Origin: CAKSFT01 sp045544615
GTDB lineage: Bacteria > Bacillota > Clostridia > UBA1381
Length of the DNA: 54,524 nt
Assembly: GCA_045544615.1 (NCBI GenBank)
Contig: JAZPZI010000029.1
Coordinates: 1 to 54,524 of the forward strand
Direction of reading: 5' to 3'
Shown: positions 14,670-23,692 of the stretch, in pieces
How the letters are laid out: each line of letters starts with the position of its first letter
Numbering within the stretch: position 1 is the first letter of the stretch
The notes under the pieces: model-generated
Told to the model about the DNA's origin: nothing
What the model saw: the letters and a program-made list of their open reading frames with translations, nothing else
Databases searched by the model: none
Translations under genes and position numbers: made by a program

Positions 14670-17081
14670 TTATTTCACAACAACATTTACAAGTTTACCC
14701 GGAACTGTGATAACCTTCAAAACTGTCTTGCCTTCGGTGAGTTCCTTGAACTTTTCCGACTGCTTTGCAGCTTCTTCGAGTCCTGCTCTGTCAAGGTCTG
14801 CCGGAACAATCAGCTTATCCCTTACCTTGCCGTTAATCTGAAGAACGATTTCAATTTCATCGTCAACAGTCTTTTCAGGATCGAATTCAGGCCACTTTGC
14901 AATCGAAAGCAAGCCGCCTTCTCCGTGCATTTCCCAGAGTTCTTCTGTCATATGCGGTGCTACAGGGTTTAAGAGTGTAATCAATGTCTTGAACTCGCCC
15001 TTTGTGATCTTGCCTGCTTTATAGAAGTCATTTACAAGGCTCATCAGGGTTGCGATTGCTGTATTGAACTTCATCTTTTCATAGTCCTCGCCAACCTTTT
15101 TGATTGTCTTGTGAACATTCTTTTCAAGCTCTGCAGAATAGCCTTCCTCATCGGTCATAAGCTCCTGGAGATTCCACACTCTTTCCATAAACTTATAACA
15201 ACCCTTGAGGCCCTGCTGTGACCATGGTGTTGACTGGTCAAATGCGCCTATAAACATTTCATATGTTCTGAATGCGTCTGCGCCGAACTCGTCTACAACC
15301 TCGTCCGGATTTACGACATTCCCTCTTGATTTTGACATCTTTTCGTTGTTTTCGCCGAGAATCATACCGTGAGATGTTCTTCTCTGATATGGTTCTTTTG
15401 TAGGTACTACACCGATATCATAAAGGAACTTGTGCCAGAATCTTGAATAGAGAAGATGGAGTGTTGTATGCTCCATACCACCGTTATACCAATCAACCGG
15501 TGTCCAGTATTCAAGTGCTTCTTTTGATGCCAGAGCATCGTCGTTGTGTGGATCGATGTATCTTAAGAAATACCAGCTCGAGCCTGCCCACTGTGGCATT
15601 GTATCGGTTTCACGCTTTGCCTTGCCGCCACAACACGGACAGGTTGTGTCTATCCAGTCGTATGCCTTTGCAAGTGGTGATTCACCGTTTTCGCCCGGCT
15701 CGAATGTGTCGATTTCAGGGAGTTCAAGCGGAAGCTCACTCTCCGGGATTGCAACCCATCCGCACTTTTCACAATATACAAGCGGAATAGGCTCACCCCA
15801 GTATCTCTGACGTGAGAATACCCAGTCACGGAGCTTGAAGTTTACCTTGCGTTTTCCAAGTCCCTTTTCCTCGAGCCAGTTAATCATAGTTGCGATTGCT
15901 TCCTTAACACTCAATCCGTCAAGGAATCCTGAATTTATCAAAGTACCCTCCGAAACATCTGTGTATGCTTCTTCCTGTACATTTTCACCACCTGCTACAA
16001 CCTCGATAATCGGGAGGTTGAACTTCTTTGCAAATTCCCAGTCACGCTCATCGTGTGCAGGAACCGCCATAATTGCACCTGTTCCGTATGTTACCAATAC
16101 ATAGTCTGAAATCCATACAGGAATTTCCTTGCCGTTTGCAGGGTTGATTGCATATACACCCTCCAACGGTGCACCTGTCTTATCCTTTGCAAGCTCGGTA
16201 CGTTCAAATTCCGACTTCTTGCCTGCTTCCTTGATGTAGTTTTCTACCTCATCCCAGTTCTTGATAACAGGCTTCAACTTCTGAACAAGCTCATGTTCAG
16301 GTGAGAGTACTACATAAGTCGCACCGAAAAGTGTGTCGCAACGGGTTGTGTAGACAACCATCTCATCGCCTGTTGTAAGCTTGAATGCAACCTCTGCACC
16401 CTCCGAACGGCCAATCCAGTTTCTCTGCTGTGTCTTTACCTTTTCGATGTAGTTTACCTCTTCAAGGTCGTCGATAAGTCTCTGAGCATACTCTGTGATC
16501 TTTAACATCCACTGGCTCTTTCTCTTCTGTACAACTTCGCCGCCGCAACGCTCACAAACACCGTTTACAACTTCCTCGTTTGACAAACCAACCTTACAGC
16601 CTGTACACCAGTTTATCGGCATCTCCTGCTTATATGCAAGACCCTTTTCAAAGAGCTTTAAGAATATCCACTGTGTCCACTTATAGTATTTAGGATCGGT
16701 TGTATTTACCTCTCTTGACCAGTCAAATGAAAAACCAATCATCTTTAACTGGCGTGTGAAGTTGTCGATATTCTGCTTTGTGACAATCTTCGGATGGATT
16801 TTGTTCTTGATAGCATAGTTTTCGGTAGGAAGACCAAAAGCGTCCCAGCCGATTGGATAGAGAACATTATATCCGTCCATTCTGCGCTTTCTTGCGATAA
16901 TATCAAGGGCAGTATAACTTCTCGGATGACCAACGTGCAAGCCTGCACCCGATGGGTACGGGAACTCAACAAGGCCGTAGAACTTTGGCTTATCGCTTCC
17001 GTTTACCGCATGGAAGCATCCTTCCTTCTCCCATCTGTCCTGCCATTTTTTCTCGATTTGTTTAAAATCATACTTCTGCAT
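14670..17081 (-). CDS. leuS: Leucyl-tRNA synthetase
   Basis: Charges tRNA-Leu. About 803 residues, the bacterial class I LeuRS length. The HIGH motif appears as PYPSGAGLHVGHPRSYTA near residue 45, zinc-ribbon CxxC pairs (CTGC/CERC and CPCC) are seen, the CP1 editing domain spans roughly 220-410, and KMSKS is present in NEKMSKSRGNVVNPDE. The start is MQKYDFKQIEKKWQ at 17081: AAAGGA stands nine bases before it but directly touches the ATG at 17090, which is therefore rejected. It is last in the yhbY-nadD/yqeK-rsfS-leuS operon; no T-box leader is present in front of the gene itself. Confidence 0.97.
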   Translation of the reverse strand: MQKYDFKQIEKKWQDRWEKEGCFHAVNGSDKPKFYGLVEFPYPSGAGLHVGHPRSYTALDIIARKRRMDGYNVLYPIGWDAFGLPTENYAIKNKIHPKIVTKQNIDNFTRQLKMIGFSFDWSREVNTTDPKYYKWTQWIFLKLFEKGLAYKQEMPINWCTGCKVGLSNEEVVNGVCERCGGEVVQKRKSQWMLKITEYAQRLIDDLEEVNYIEKVKTQQRNWIGRSEGAEVAFKLTTGDEMVVYTTRCDTLFGATYVVLSPEHELVQKLKPVIKNWDEVENYIKEAGKKSEFERTELAKDKTGAPLEGVYAINPANGKEIPVWISDYVLVTYGTGAIMAVPAHDERDWEFAKKFNLPIIEVVAGGENVQEEAYTDVSEGTLINSGFLDGLSVKEAIATMINWLEEKGLGKRKVNFKLRDWVFSRQRYWGEPIPLVYCEKCGWVAIPESELPLELPEIDTFEPGENGESPLAKAYDWIDTTCPCCGGKAKRETDTMPQWAGSSWYFLRYIDPHNDDALASKEALEYWTPVDWYNGGMEHTTLHLLYSRFWHKFLYDIGVVPTKEPYQRRTSHGMILGENNEKMSKSRGNVVNPDEVVDEFGADAFRTYEMFIGAFDQSTPWSQQGLKGCYKFMERVWNLQELMTDEEGYSAELEKNVHKTIKKVGEDYEKMKFNTAIATLMSLVNDFYKAGKITKGEFKTLITLLNPVAPHMTEELWEMHGEGGLLSIAKWPEFDPEKTVDDEIEIVLQINGKVRDKLIVPADLDRAGLEEAAKQSEKFKELTEGKTVLKVITVPGKLVNVVVK

Positions 17082-17104
17082 TATATTCATTCCTTTCTCG
17101 GGTT

Positions 17105-17443
17105 TTATTTCAAATCAACAGTTATTGTTTTCGCATCGCTCCAGAGACGCTCAAGCGAGTAGAACTCGTGTGTCTCCTCATTCATAACGTGGCAGATAAT
17201 ATCGCCGTAATCCAGCAAAATCCAGTTTCCGCCGGCATAGCCCTCAATATGGCCCGGGTTAATTCCTATCTCCTGCATCTTTTCTTCGACCTCGTCGGCA
17301 CACGCTTTTACCTGTGTTGTTGAGGTACAGGTGCAGATTATGAAATAATCCGCCATTGAGGTGATCTCGGAGATGTCGAGAATCTCGATATCCTTTGCCT
17401 TTTTATCATAAAGTGCCTGAGCAATTCTTGTTACTCTTTCCAT
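17105..17443 (-). CDS. rsfS: Ribosomal silencing factor RsfS
   Basis: Binds ribosomal protein uL14 on the 50S subunit and blocks subunit joining when nutrients are scarce. The 112 residues match RsfS/YbeB/Iojap: DIEILDISEITSMADYFII, then GGNWILLDYGDIICHVM and the C-terminal YSLERLWSDA. It stands 17 bases after the nadD-yqeK gene, matching the conserved nadD-yqeK-rsfS order of Firmicutes. Confidence 0.95.
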   Translation of the reverse strand: MERVTRIAQALYDKKAKDIEILDISEITSMADYFIICTCTSTTQVKACADEVEEKMQEIGINPGHIEGYAGGNWILLDYGDIICHVMNEETHEFYSLERLWSDAKTITVDLK

Positions 17444-17460
17444 ACTTTTTCCTCCTAATG

Positions 17461-18621
17461 TTATTCACCGACCAGGTCTTTGAAATGCCGTCTAACACGG
17501 TATGCCGCCTTGTGAACATCAAAGCCCTTTTTCTCGTTATATTTTATCGTTTCGTCCATACTCATAAGCATCGCCCTGTCAAGGTTTCTGAAGGCTTCAA
17601 GTCTTAACAGCTCTGCCCAGATGAAGGTTCTTCCTTCCTCTGCCATATCTGCAACAAAGACGATTTTCTCAAGCTTTGACATCTCACATCTGCCGAGGGT
17701 GTGCCACATAATTGCATTCAAGATGTCCTCATCCTCTACGCCATACTTTGCCTTTGCAAGATATGCACCAAGCTTTGCGTGAACGAGCACCGGGTGTGTG
17801 CGCTCAAACTCGTCGAGTTCAACATTATTTTCCTCGCACAACCGGAACATCTCATCGGTCGGGATATTCTTTGCACAGTCGTGCAGAATCCCTGCAACAT
17901 ACGCCTTTTCAATATCCTCACCGAACTCCTCTGCCATAGCTACTGCCGTTTTTGCAACACCCAATGTATGCAAAAACCGTTTCGGCTCAAGGACTTTCTC
18001 CATTTCCTCTCTGAGCCTGGTGTATTTTCCAAGATACAACTTTTTCTTTTTTATAATCTCTGATGCCTGCTTTGGTACATACTTTGAAATGTCGAGTCCC
18101 ATATCAACAAAAAGTCTTATCTTTGTCGATGAAATATCGGTTATCTCACCATCTAAATAAATAATCTGTCCTTTGTACTTTCCCAAAAGCTCGTCCGCCT
18201 TTTTACGGCTGTCATATTTATTACGGTCAAATACCGCAAGCTTTGCAAGCCTGAAAATTTCCTCCGGCTTATGCCACTTATCAATATAATCAAGCGAGTC
18301 TGCACCGAGGATAAAATACAGGTCATCCTTCGGATACTTTTCCTTTAGGTATGCAAGTGTTTCTGCGGTATAGGAAAATCCGTCCTTTTTTATTTCATAG
18401 TCGAGTGCCTCGACACCCTTTATCTTTTTTACCGACTTTTCCACCATTTCGTGGCGGATTTTCGCATCAAGGATACCGTTTGCGTCCTTGTGCGGTGTGT
18501 TTCCGCCGGTTATAAAGAACACCTTTTCAAGATTTAAGCGTTTTTTTGCATTCTCCGCCATCTCGATATGCCCGATATGAATCGGATTGAATGTACCGCC
18601 CATTATGCCTATCTTTGCCAT
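17461..18621 (-). CDS. nadD: Fused NadD-YqeK: nicotinate-nucleotide adenylyltransferase + HD-domain hydrolase
   Basis: The 386-residue protein joins two normally separate enzymes. Residues 1 to about 190 are NadD (GIMGGTFNPIHIGH nucleotide-binding motif; FILGADSLDYIDKWH; ISSTKIRLF), which makes deamido-NAD from NaMN and ATP. Residues about 200-386 are a YqeK-type HD phosphohydrolase: HTLGVAKTAV, the HD pair in GILHDCAKN, HAKLGAYLA, and KLEKIVFVADMAEEGR. Related YqeK proteins hydrolyse Ap4A. Bacillus has the two as neighbouring genes. No stop or frameshift signal is visible at the junction, and the linker (YLGKYTRLREEMEKVL) reads smoothly, so the fusion looks genuine. Confidence 0.93.
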   Translation of the reverse strand: MAKIGIMGGTFNPIHIGHIEMAENAKKRLNLEKVFFITGGNTPHKDANGILDAKIRHEMVEKSVKKIKGVEALDYEIKKDGFSYTAETLAYLKEKYPKDDLYFILGADSLDYIDKWHKPEEIFRLAKLAVFDRNKYDSRKKADELLGKYKGQIIYLDGEITDISSTKIRLFVDMGLDISKYVPKQASEIIKKKKLYLGKYTRLREEMEKVLEPKRFLHTLGVAKTAVAMAEEFGEDIEKAYVAGILHDCAKNIPTDEMFRLCEENNVELDEFERTHPVLVHAKLGAYLAKAKYGVEDEDILNAIMWHTLGRCEMSKLEKIVFVADMAEEGRTFIWAELLRLEAFRNLDRAMLMSMDETIKYNEKKGFDVHKAAYRVRRHFKDLVGE

Positions 18622-18629
18622 ACATCCTC

Positions 18630-18935
18630 CTATTTTGTCTTCGGTAATACTATCTTTCTCTCCTGCGGTTTTCTGCAGGCACGGTATATTGTAAATTTAG
18701 AGCCTATAGCCTGAACAGGTTCTGCGCCGAGTGATGCAGCAACGCTGTTGCAAGCCTCCTTGATATCAAGCATCGCAGTTTCCAGAACATGAACTTTAAT
18801 TAGCTCTCTTGCCTCGAGTGCATCGGATAGCTGAGCCAATAACACCTCGGTCACTCCGCCCTTTCCTATCTGGAAAATCGGATCTATTCCGTTTGCTAGT
18901 CCCCTTAAATATGCTCTCTGCTTGCTTGTTATCAT
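18630..18935 (-). CDS. yhbY: YhbY-family CRM-domain RNA-binding protein
   Basis: 101 residues: ITSKQRAYLRGLANGIDPIFQIGKGGVTEVLL, the CRM-domain GxxG-type pattern, followed by ELIKVHVLETAMLDIKEAC and a basic tail. YhbY associates with pre-50S ribosomes. It is the first gene of the operon leading to leuS; a TATAAT at 18971-18976 (minus strand) may be its -10 box, though the -35 is poor. The 137-base gap to murG otherwise contains the murG terminator. Confidence 0.93.
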   Translation of the reverse strand: MITSKQRAYLRGLANGIDPIFQIGKGGVTEVLLAQLSDALEARELIKVHVLETAMLDIKEACNSVAASLGAEPVQAIGSKFTIYRACRKPQERKIVLPKTK

Positions 18936-19024
18936 AAAAAGCCCTGACCTTTCTTTTTCATTTTTACCCTATTATATTCCAATTATATATAATATCACAG
19001 TTTTTTTTAAATTTCAATCTGAAA

Positions 19025-19066
19025 CTAAAAAAAATAGTGCTTTTTTATAAAAAACACTATTTTTTG
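19025..19066 (-). terminator. Terminator of the dcw operon after murG
   Basis: On the minus strand AAAAATAGTG pairs with CACTATTTTT and is followed by further T. It lies a few bases after the murG stop codon. Confidence 0.75.
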
Positions 19067-19072
19067 ATACTA

Positions 19073-20173
19073 CTATTTACTTATTTTCTTCAAAAGGCTA
19101 TAAATTTCATCGAGTGCATCGCACTTTGCAAGTGTTCCGACCGCCTCCGACATATCAGAAAGTGTTATTGCATCCCCGGTTATTCCGACAATCGCATCGT
19201 AGAGATGGTCCTCCGAGAGAATATCCTCTGTTATAACCACCGCACCGCCGGCACGCTCGAAGGTTCTTGCGTTCTGTTCCTGATGGTTTCTTACTACATT
19301 CGGTGACGGAATAAGGATTGACGGTTTTCCGAGTGCCGCAATCTCGGACAGGGTTATCGCACCCGCTCTTGATACTACAAGGTCGGCCGCCGCCATAACT
19401 TCGCTCATGTTGTTGATGTAAGCCAGAACCTGAATGTCCTTATCCTCTTTTACACCCAAATCTGAAAGTGCCTTTTTGACATTATCATAGTTTCTGTCGC
19501 CCGTTCCGAAAATAATCTGGTGTGTGCCGCAACCTGCAAGCTTTTTTATAACGCCAATCATAGCGTTATTGAGTTTTTCCGCACCAAGACTTCCGCCAAA
19601 TGCAAGCACGACCGGCTTATCCGAAAGTCCGAGCTTTTTCCTTGCATCTTCCTTTTTGCATCGCAACAACTCTGCTCTTATCGGGTTGCCTGTGACAACG
19701 CACTTTTCGGGCTTTTTCATATGCGAGATTGTTTCCTCAAAGCTTACCGCCACATAGTCAACATACTTTTCTGCACCCTTTACGGTCAGTCCCGGATATA
19801 CGTTCTGCTCGTGTATGATTGACGGAATTTTGAGTTTTGCCGCCGCCATCGCAACCGGACCGCTTACATATCCGCCGGTGCAGACTACGCAGTCGGGTTT
19901 GAATTCCTTTATGATTTTTTTCGAGTCTCTGTTTGCTGTGATAAGCTTTTTTATAACCGAGAAATTCTTCAAAAGATTTCGTCTGTCAAAGCCTCTTATG
20001 TCGATATACTTTATATCATACCCCGATGCCGGAACAAGCTTTTTTTCGAGTCCGCGCTCGGTCCCGATAAATAACGCCTCAAACTCCGGGTCCTTTTCCT
20101 TTAAATAGTTTGCAATCGAAATCGCAGGATTTATATGTCCGCCCGTTCCGCCGCCTGCAAATAAAACTCTCAT
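19073..20173 (-). CDS. murG: UDP-GlcNAc:lipid-linked MurNAc-pentapeptide transferase
   Basis: Adds GlcNAc to lipid I to make lipid II at the inner face of the membrane. 366 residues, GT28 family. The N-terminal glycine-rich loop VLFAGGGTGGHINPA and the second-domain AFGGSLGAEKLN, SRAGAITLSEIAALGKPSILIPSP and NHQEQNA motifs are present. It is the last gene of the dcw operon, 20 bases after the ftsW/spoVE gene and directly before a terminator. Confidence 0.97.
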   Translation of the reverse strand: MRVLFAGGGTGGHINPAISIANYLKEKDPEFEALFIGTERGLEKKLVPASGYDIKYIDIRGFDRRNLLKNFSVIKKLITANRDSKKIIKEFKPDCVVCTGGYVSGPVAMAAAKLKIPSIIHEQNVYPGLTVKGAEKYVDYVAVSFEETISHMKKPEKCVVTGNPIRAELLRCKKEDARKKLGLSDKPVVLAFGGSLGAEKLNNAMIGVIKKLAGCGTHQIIFGTGDRNYDNVKKALSDLGVKEDKDIQVLAYINNMSEVMAAADLVVSRAGAITLSEIAALGKPSILIPSPNVVRNHQEQNARTFERAGGAVVITEDILSEDHLYDAIVGITGDAITLSDMSEAVGTLAKCDALDEIYSLLKKISK

Positions 20174-20193
20174 TTTCTCAAGATCCCCCTCAA

Positions 20194-21345
20194 TTACAAA
20201 TCATTCTTCGAATACCTGGATATACTGAGCATTATTCCCATTTCTGCCAGGAGTACCAACATCGCCGTTCCGCCATAGCTGAAAAACGGCAGTGTTACAC
20301 CGGTATTCGGAACTGTTGATGTTACAACCGCTATATTTAAGATTGCCTGAATTCCGATTTGTGCAGTAATGCCGATAGCTGTGAGCATACCGAAGGTGTC
20401 GGGAGCATTTAAGGCAATTTTTATTCCTCTTAGTATCAACGCCGCAAAGAGTACCATTACGAGCATTGCACCGAAAAATCCGAGCTCTTCGCATATGATT
20501 GCAAAGATAAAGTCATTGTACGGTTCAGGGATGTATGAATACTTCTGTACACTCTGACCAAGTCCCATACCAAACAATCCACCCGAACCGATGGCATAAA
20601 GGCCCTGCACAACCTGCCAGCCCTCGCCCTTTACATCGGCAAAAGGGTTCAGAAAACTCATAAATCTTGCCATTCGCTCAGGGCTTATCAACAAAAGCAA
20701 TCCAACACCTGCCGCACCGCCGAGAGCACCAAGTCCAAGAAACTTCCAGCTCATTCCGCCAACCAAAAGCACAACTGCCGCAATACCCATAAGCACTATA
20801 GTACCGCTCAGGTGTGTTTCTGCAAGCATCAGTCCTGCAACAACCACCATCCAGCCGAAGAAGAATTTTAACCCTTTCCACTTTGTCAGGTCCTTCTTGC
20901 CCGCCTCGATATGTGCCGCAAAAAACATCGCAATCGCAAGCTTCATAAGCTCGGACGGCTGGAGTTCAAACACGATAAGGTTAATCCATCTGTGCGAGCC
21001 GTTATGCTCAACGCCGATTTTCGGAACGAATACAAGTCCGAGCAACACGGTACAAAAGAGCATGAATTTTCCAACATGCTTTTTCCATACGTGATAGTCA
21101 ATTCTTGCTGTTATAATCATTCCGACAAAACCTGCAGCTGTGAATATAAGCTGTCTTATAAAGAAATGATACGAGTTTCCGAATTTCTTGTTTGCAGCAG
21201 GTGCAGACGAGCTCAAAAGCATAATAAGACCTGCGCAGACTATTACAATAAGGATGGTAAGAAAGGTATAGTCCATCGGCCTTGTTTTCATACCCTCACT
21301 TATATTATGAATCTTTGATTTATGAGGCTTTGTGTTCTTTGCCAC
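20194..21345 (-). CDS. ftsW: SEDS-family peptidoglycan polymerase (FtsW/SpoVE)
   Basis: Polymerises lipid II glycan strands at the septum (FtsW) or spore cortex (SpoVE). The 383-residue protein has about ten membrane segments after a basic cytoplasmic N-terminus. SEDS landmarks: the RWI of GSHRWINL, QPSELMKLA, ETHLSGTIV, and near the C-terminus NTGVTLPFFSYGGTAML. Between mraY and murG this position is held by spoVE or ftsW in Firmicutes; sequence alone does not decide. murD, which normally lies between mraY and ftsW, is missing here. Confidence 0.93.
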   Translation of the reverse strand: MAKNTKPHKSKIHNISEGMKTRPMDYTFLTILIVIVCAGLIMLLSSSAPAANKKFGNSYHFFIRQLIFTAAGFVGMIITARIDYHVWKKHVGKFMLFCTVLLGLVFVPKIGVEHNGSHRWINLIVFELQPSELMKLAIAMFFAAHIEAGKKDLTKWKGLKFFFGWMVVVAGLMLAETHLSGTIVLMGIAAVVLLVGGMSWKFLGLGALGGAAGVGLLLLISPERMARFMSFLNPFADVKGEGWQVVQGLYAIGSGGLFGMGLGQSVQKYSYIPEPYNDFIFAIICEELGFFGAMLVMVLFAALILRGIKIALNAPDTFGMLTAIGITAQIGIQAILNIAVVTSTVPNTGVTLPFFSYGGTAMLVLLAEMGIMLSISRYSKNDL

Positions 21346-21366
21346 TCTTACCCCTCCGTTTCTCTT

Positions 21367-22329
21367 TTAGATTATTGATAAAAATGCCACAACCGAGAGA
21401 ATTACTGTGACAAGCGTAAAGACTGTTACAATCTTCACCTCGCTCCATCCGCACTTTTCAAAGTGATGATGAATCGGTGACATTTTGAAAATTCTCTTTC
21501 CTGTGAGTTTGAATGATGCAACCTGTAAAATTACAGAAAGTGCCTCAAAAAGATATACAAATCCCGCAATTACAAGCACAAGCGGCATCTTAAGTCCTAC
21601 CGCAACGACCGTTATTGCACCGCCTAAAAAGAGCGAGCCGGTATCGCCCATAAACACCTTTGCAGGGTAGTGGTTATAAACTAAAAATCCAAGGCATCCG
21701 CCAAGTACTGCCGATGATAAAATCGCAACAGCGGCATTTCCGAGTCTTAATCCTACAAGGGCAAAAAAGAGCGAAACAACAGTAGTTATGCTTGCCGCAA
21801 GGCCGTCGAGCCCGTCGGTGAGGTTTACTGCGTTTACCGTTCCTGTTATCGCTATCAGACTAAACACAATATAGAGCCACCATGGCATTGCCCACGAAAT
21901 TCCGGTAAACGGAATGATTATTTCTGTATCAAGTCCGCCGGTGTAGTTCATCACCACAATATAGATCACGCTCAGAATCACCTGAAGCATAAACTTCTGC
22001 GGTGCTGTGAGTCCCTGGTTCTGCTTTTTTATAACCTTTACGTAATCGTCGATAAATCCGATAACACCAAAGCCGAGTGCAACAAGGAACATTGTCAGCA
22101 GGTTTATATCAAACTTCACCAAAAGTGCAACGATGATGCTCAACAAAACTCCCGCAATAAATATCAGTCCGCCCATTGTCGGTGTTCCTGCCTTTTTCTC
22201 ATGCCATGCAGGACCGTCCTCCAGAATCTGCTGACCGAACTTGAGCTTTTTGAGCCAGCGGATCATGCCGGGCGCAAGCAGGACAGTTGCCAAAAATGAT
22301 ATTATAATCGGGATTATAATCTTTTCCAT
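21367..22329 (-). CDS. mraY: Phospho-MurNAc-pentapeptide transferase
   Basis: Integral membrane enzyme that attaches phospho-MurNAc-pentapeptide to undecaprenyl phosphate, making lipid I. 320 residues with about ten membrane spans. Conserved motifs: FIDDYVKVIKKQNQGLTAPQK, NAVNLTDGLDGLA, VFMGDTGSLFLGGA, and the HHH of SPIHHHFEKCGW. It follows murF by five bases. Confidence 0.97.
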   Translation of the reverse strand: MEKIIIPIIISFLATVLLAPGMIRWLKKLKFGQQILEDGPAWHEKKAGTPTMGGLIFIAGVLLSIIVALLVKFDINLLTMFLVALGFGVIGFIDDYVKVIKKQNQGLTAPQKFMLQVILSVIYIVVMNYTGGLDTEIIIPFTGISWAMPWWLYIVFSLIAITGTVNAVNLTDGLDGLAASITTVVSLFFALVGLRLGNAAVAILSSAVLGGCLGFLVYNHYPAKVFMGDTGSLFLGGAITVVAVGLKMPLVLVIAGFVYLFEALSVILQVASFKLTGKRIFKMSPIHHHFEKCGWSEVKIVTVFTLVTVILSVVAFLSII

Positions 22330-22334
22330 TTTCC

Positions 22335-23690
22335 TTAATTCTCCTTAATCTTTGAGTAAATCTTTTCGAATTTCATACCACGTGATGCCTTAATCAGAAC
22401 ACAGTCGCCCTGTCTTACAATCTCGGTGATTGCATCTGCTGCAGAGTCGGTATCGGCAAACGAGTAGACTGTACCCATTCCCATTCTTCTTGCCTCATCC
22501 GCCATAGCCAATGCTTCCTTGCCGGCTGTAACGAGTACATCGGCAATCTCGGAGGCAAGTGCACCTATCTTTTCGTGCTCGGTTTTTGAGAACTCACCGA
22601 GCTCTAACATATCACCCAAAATCGCAACCTTGCGTTGATTTTTCGCACTCTCGAGCACGCCGAGCGATGCTTTGACAGACAGCGGGCCTGCATTATAGTA
22701 GTCACGAATAACCGTCATACCCGAAACCTCCTCAACGCTTAAGCGCATATCGGTAAGCTCGGTTTCGGAAATCGCCTCTGCCGCCTCTTTCGGTGTTACA
22801 CCAAACTCCATACCGACACCGATTGCAACAAGCGCATTATACACATTATGCACACCCGGTGCCTTTACCTTCACAGTCTGTTTTTCACCGCCAATAACTG
22901 CCACAAACTCCGAGCCCAAAAGGCCATTGTCAACTATATTTTCGGCACGAAGCTCGCATGGCTCATCGGTGCCGTATTTCTTCACTTTGAATCCGCCCGA
23001 TACAGTTTTTAGGAACTTATCGTCGCCGTTTACAAATAGGGTGTTATCCTCGCCAAAATAGTCTGTGACCTCAAGCTTTGCTTTTAAAATATTCTCCTGC
23101 GAGCCGAGGTTTTCTATGTGTGACATCGCAATATTGGTTATAGCCGCAACCTCCGGTCTTGCAATATCAACAAGATGATGAATTTCGCCGAACTGCTCCA
23201 TTCCCATCTCCAAAACTGCAATCTCGTGTTCTTCCTCAAGCTCAAAAACTGTAAGTGGCATTCCGACCTCGCTGTTGCGGTTTCCACGGTTTTTCAATAC
23301 CGAATACTTCTTCGAAAGCACCGCACTTATCATATCCTTTGTTGAGGTCTTACCTATACTACCGGTTACCGCAACAACCGGTACACGGTATTTTTCAAGG
23401 TAGCCCTTTGCAATATCACCAAGTGCCTTCAGGGTATTTTCCACCTTGACTACGGCACCCTTGTCTGTCATGTAATCCTTCTCGGACAAAACCGCAGCTG
23501 CACCCTTTTTGAAAACATCATCGAAAAAGTCGTGTCCGTCAACTCTCTCACCCTTTATTGCAACAAAAAGCGAGCCCTCCGAAACATCTCTTGAGTCGCT
23601 TACAACATCCTTTATAAGTATGCCTTCATCGCCCGATATAAGCTCTCCGCCGCACGATGCGAGTATGTCTGCTACGCTCCATTTCTGCAT
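22335..23690 (-). CDS. murF: UDP-MurNAc-tripeptide--D-Ala-D-Ala ligase
   Basis: Completes the UDP-MurNAc-pentapeptide. I start it at MQKWSVADILASCGGEL (23690), preceded by GGGAAAGGAAA, which lies in the tail of murE; the longer form from 23717 would overlap murE. The resulting 451 residues are normal. The Walker-type VAVTGSIGKTSTKDM, ITNIAMSHIENLGS, VHNVYNALVAIG and RDYYNAGPLSVKASL mark a Mur ligase of the MurF branch. Only two bases separate it from the murE stop. Confidence 0.96.
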   Translation of the reverse strand: MQKWSVADILASCGGELISGDEGILIKDVVSDSRDVSEGSLFVAIKGERVDGHDFFDDVFKKGAAAVLSEKDYMTDKGAVVKVENTLKALGDIAKGYLEKYRVPVVAVTGSIGKTSTKDMISAVLSKKYSVLKNRGNRNSEVGMPLTVFELEEEHEIAVLEMGMEQFGEIHHLVDIARPEVAAITNIAMSHIENLGSQENILKAKLEVTDYFGEDNTLFVNGDDKFLKTVSGGFKVKKYGTDEPCELRAENIVDNGLLGSEFVAVIGGEKQTVKVKAPGVHNVYNALVAIGVGMEFGVTPKEAAEAISETELTDMRLSVEEVSGMTVIRDYYNAGPLSVKASLGVLESAKNQRKVAILGDMLELGEFSKTEHEKIGALASEIADVLVTAGKEALAMADEARRMGMGTVYSFADTDSAADAITEIVRQGDCVLIKASRGMKFEKIYSKIKEN

Positions 23691-23692
23691 TG

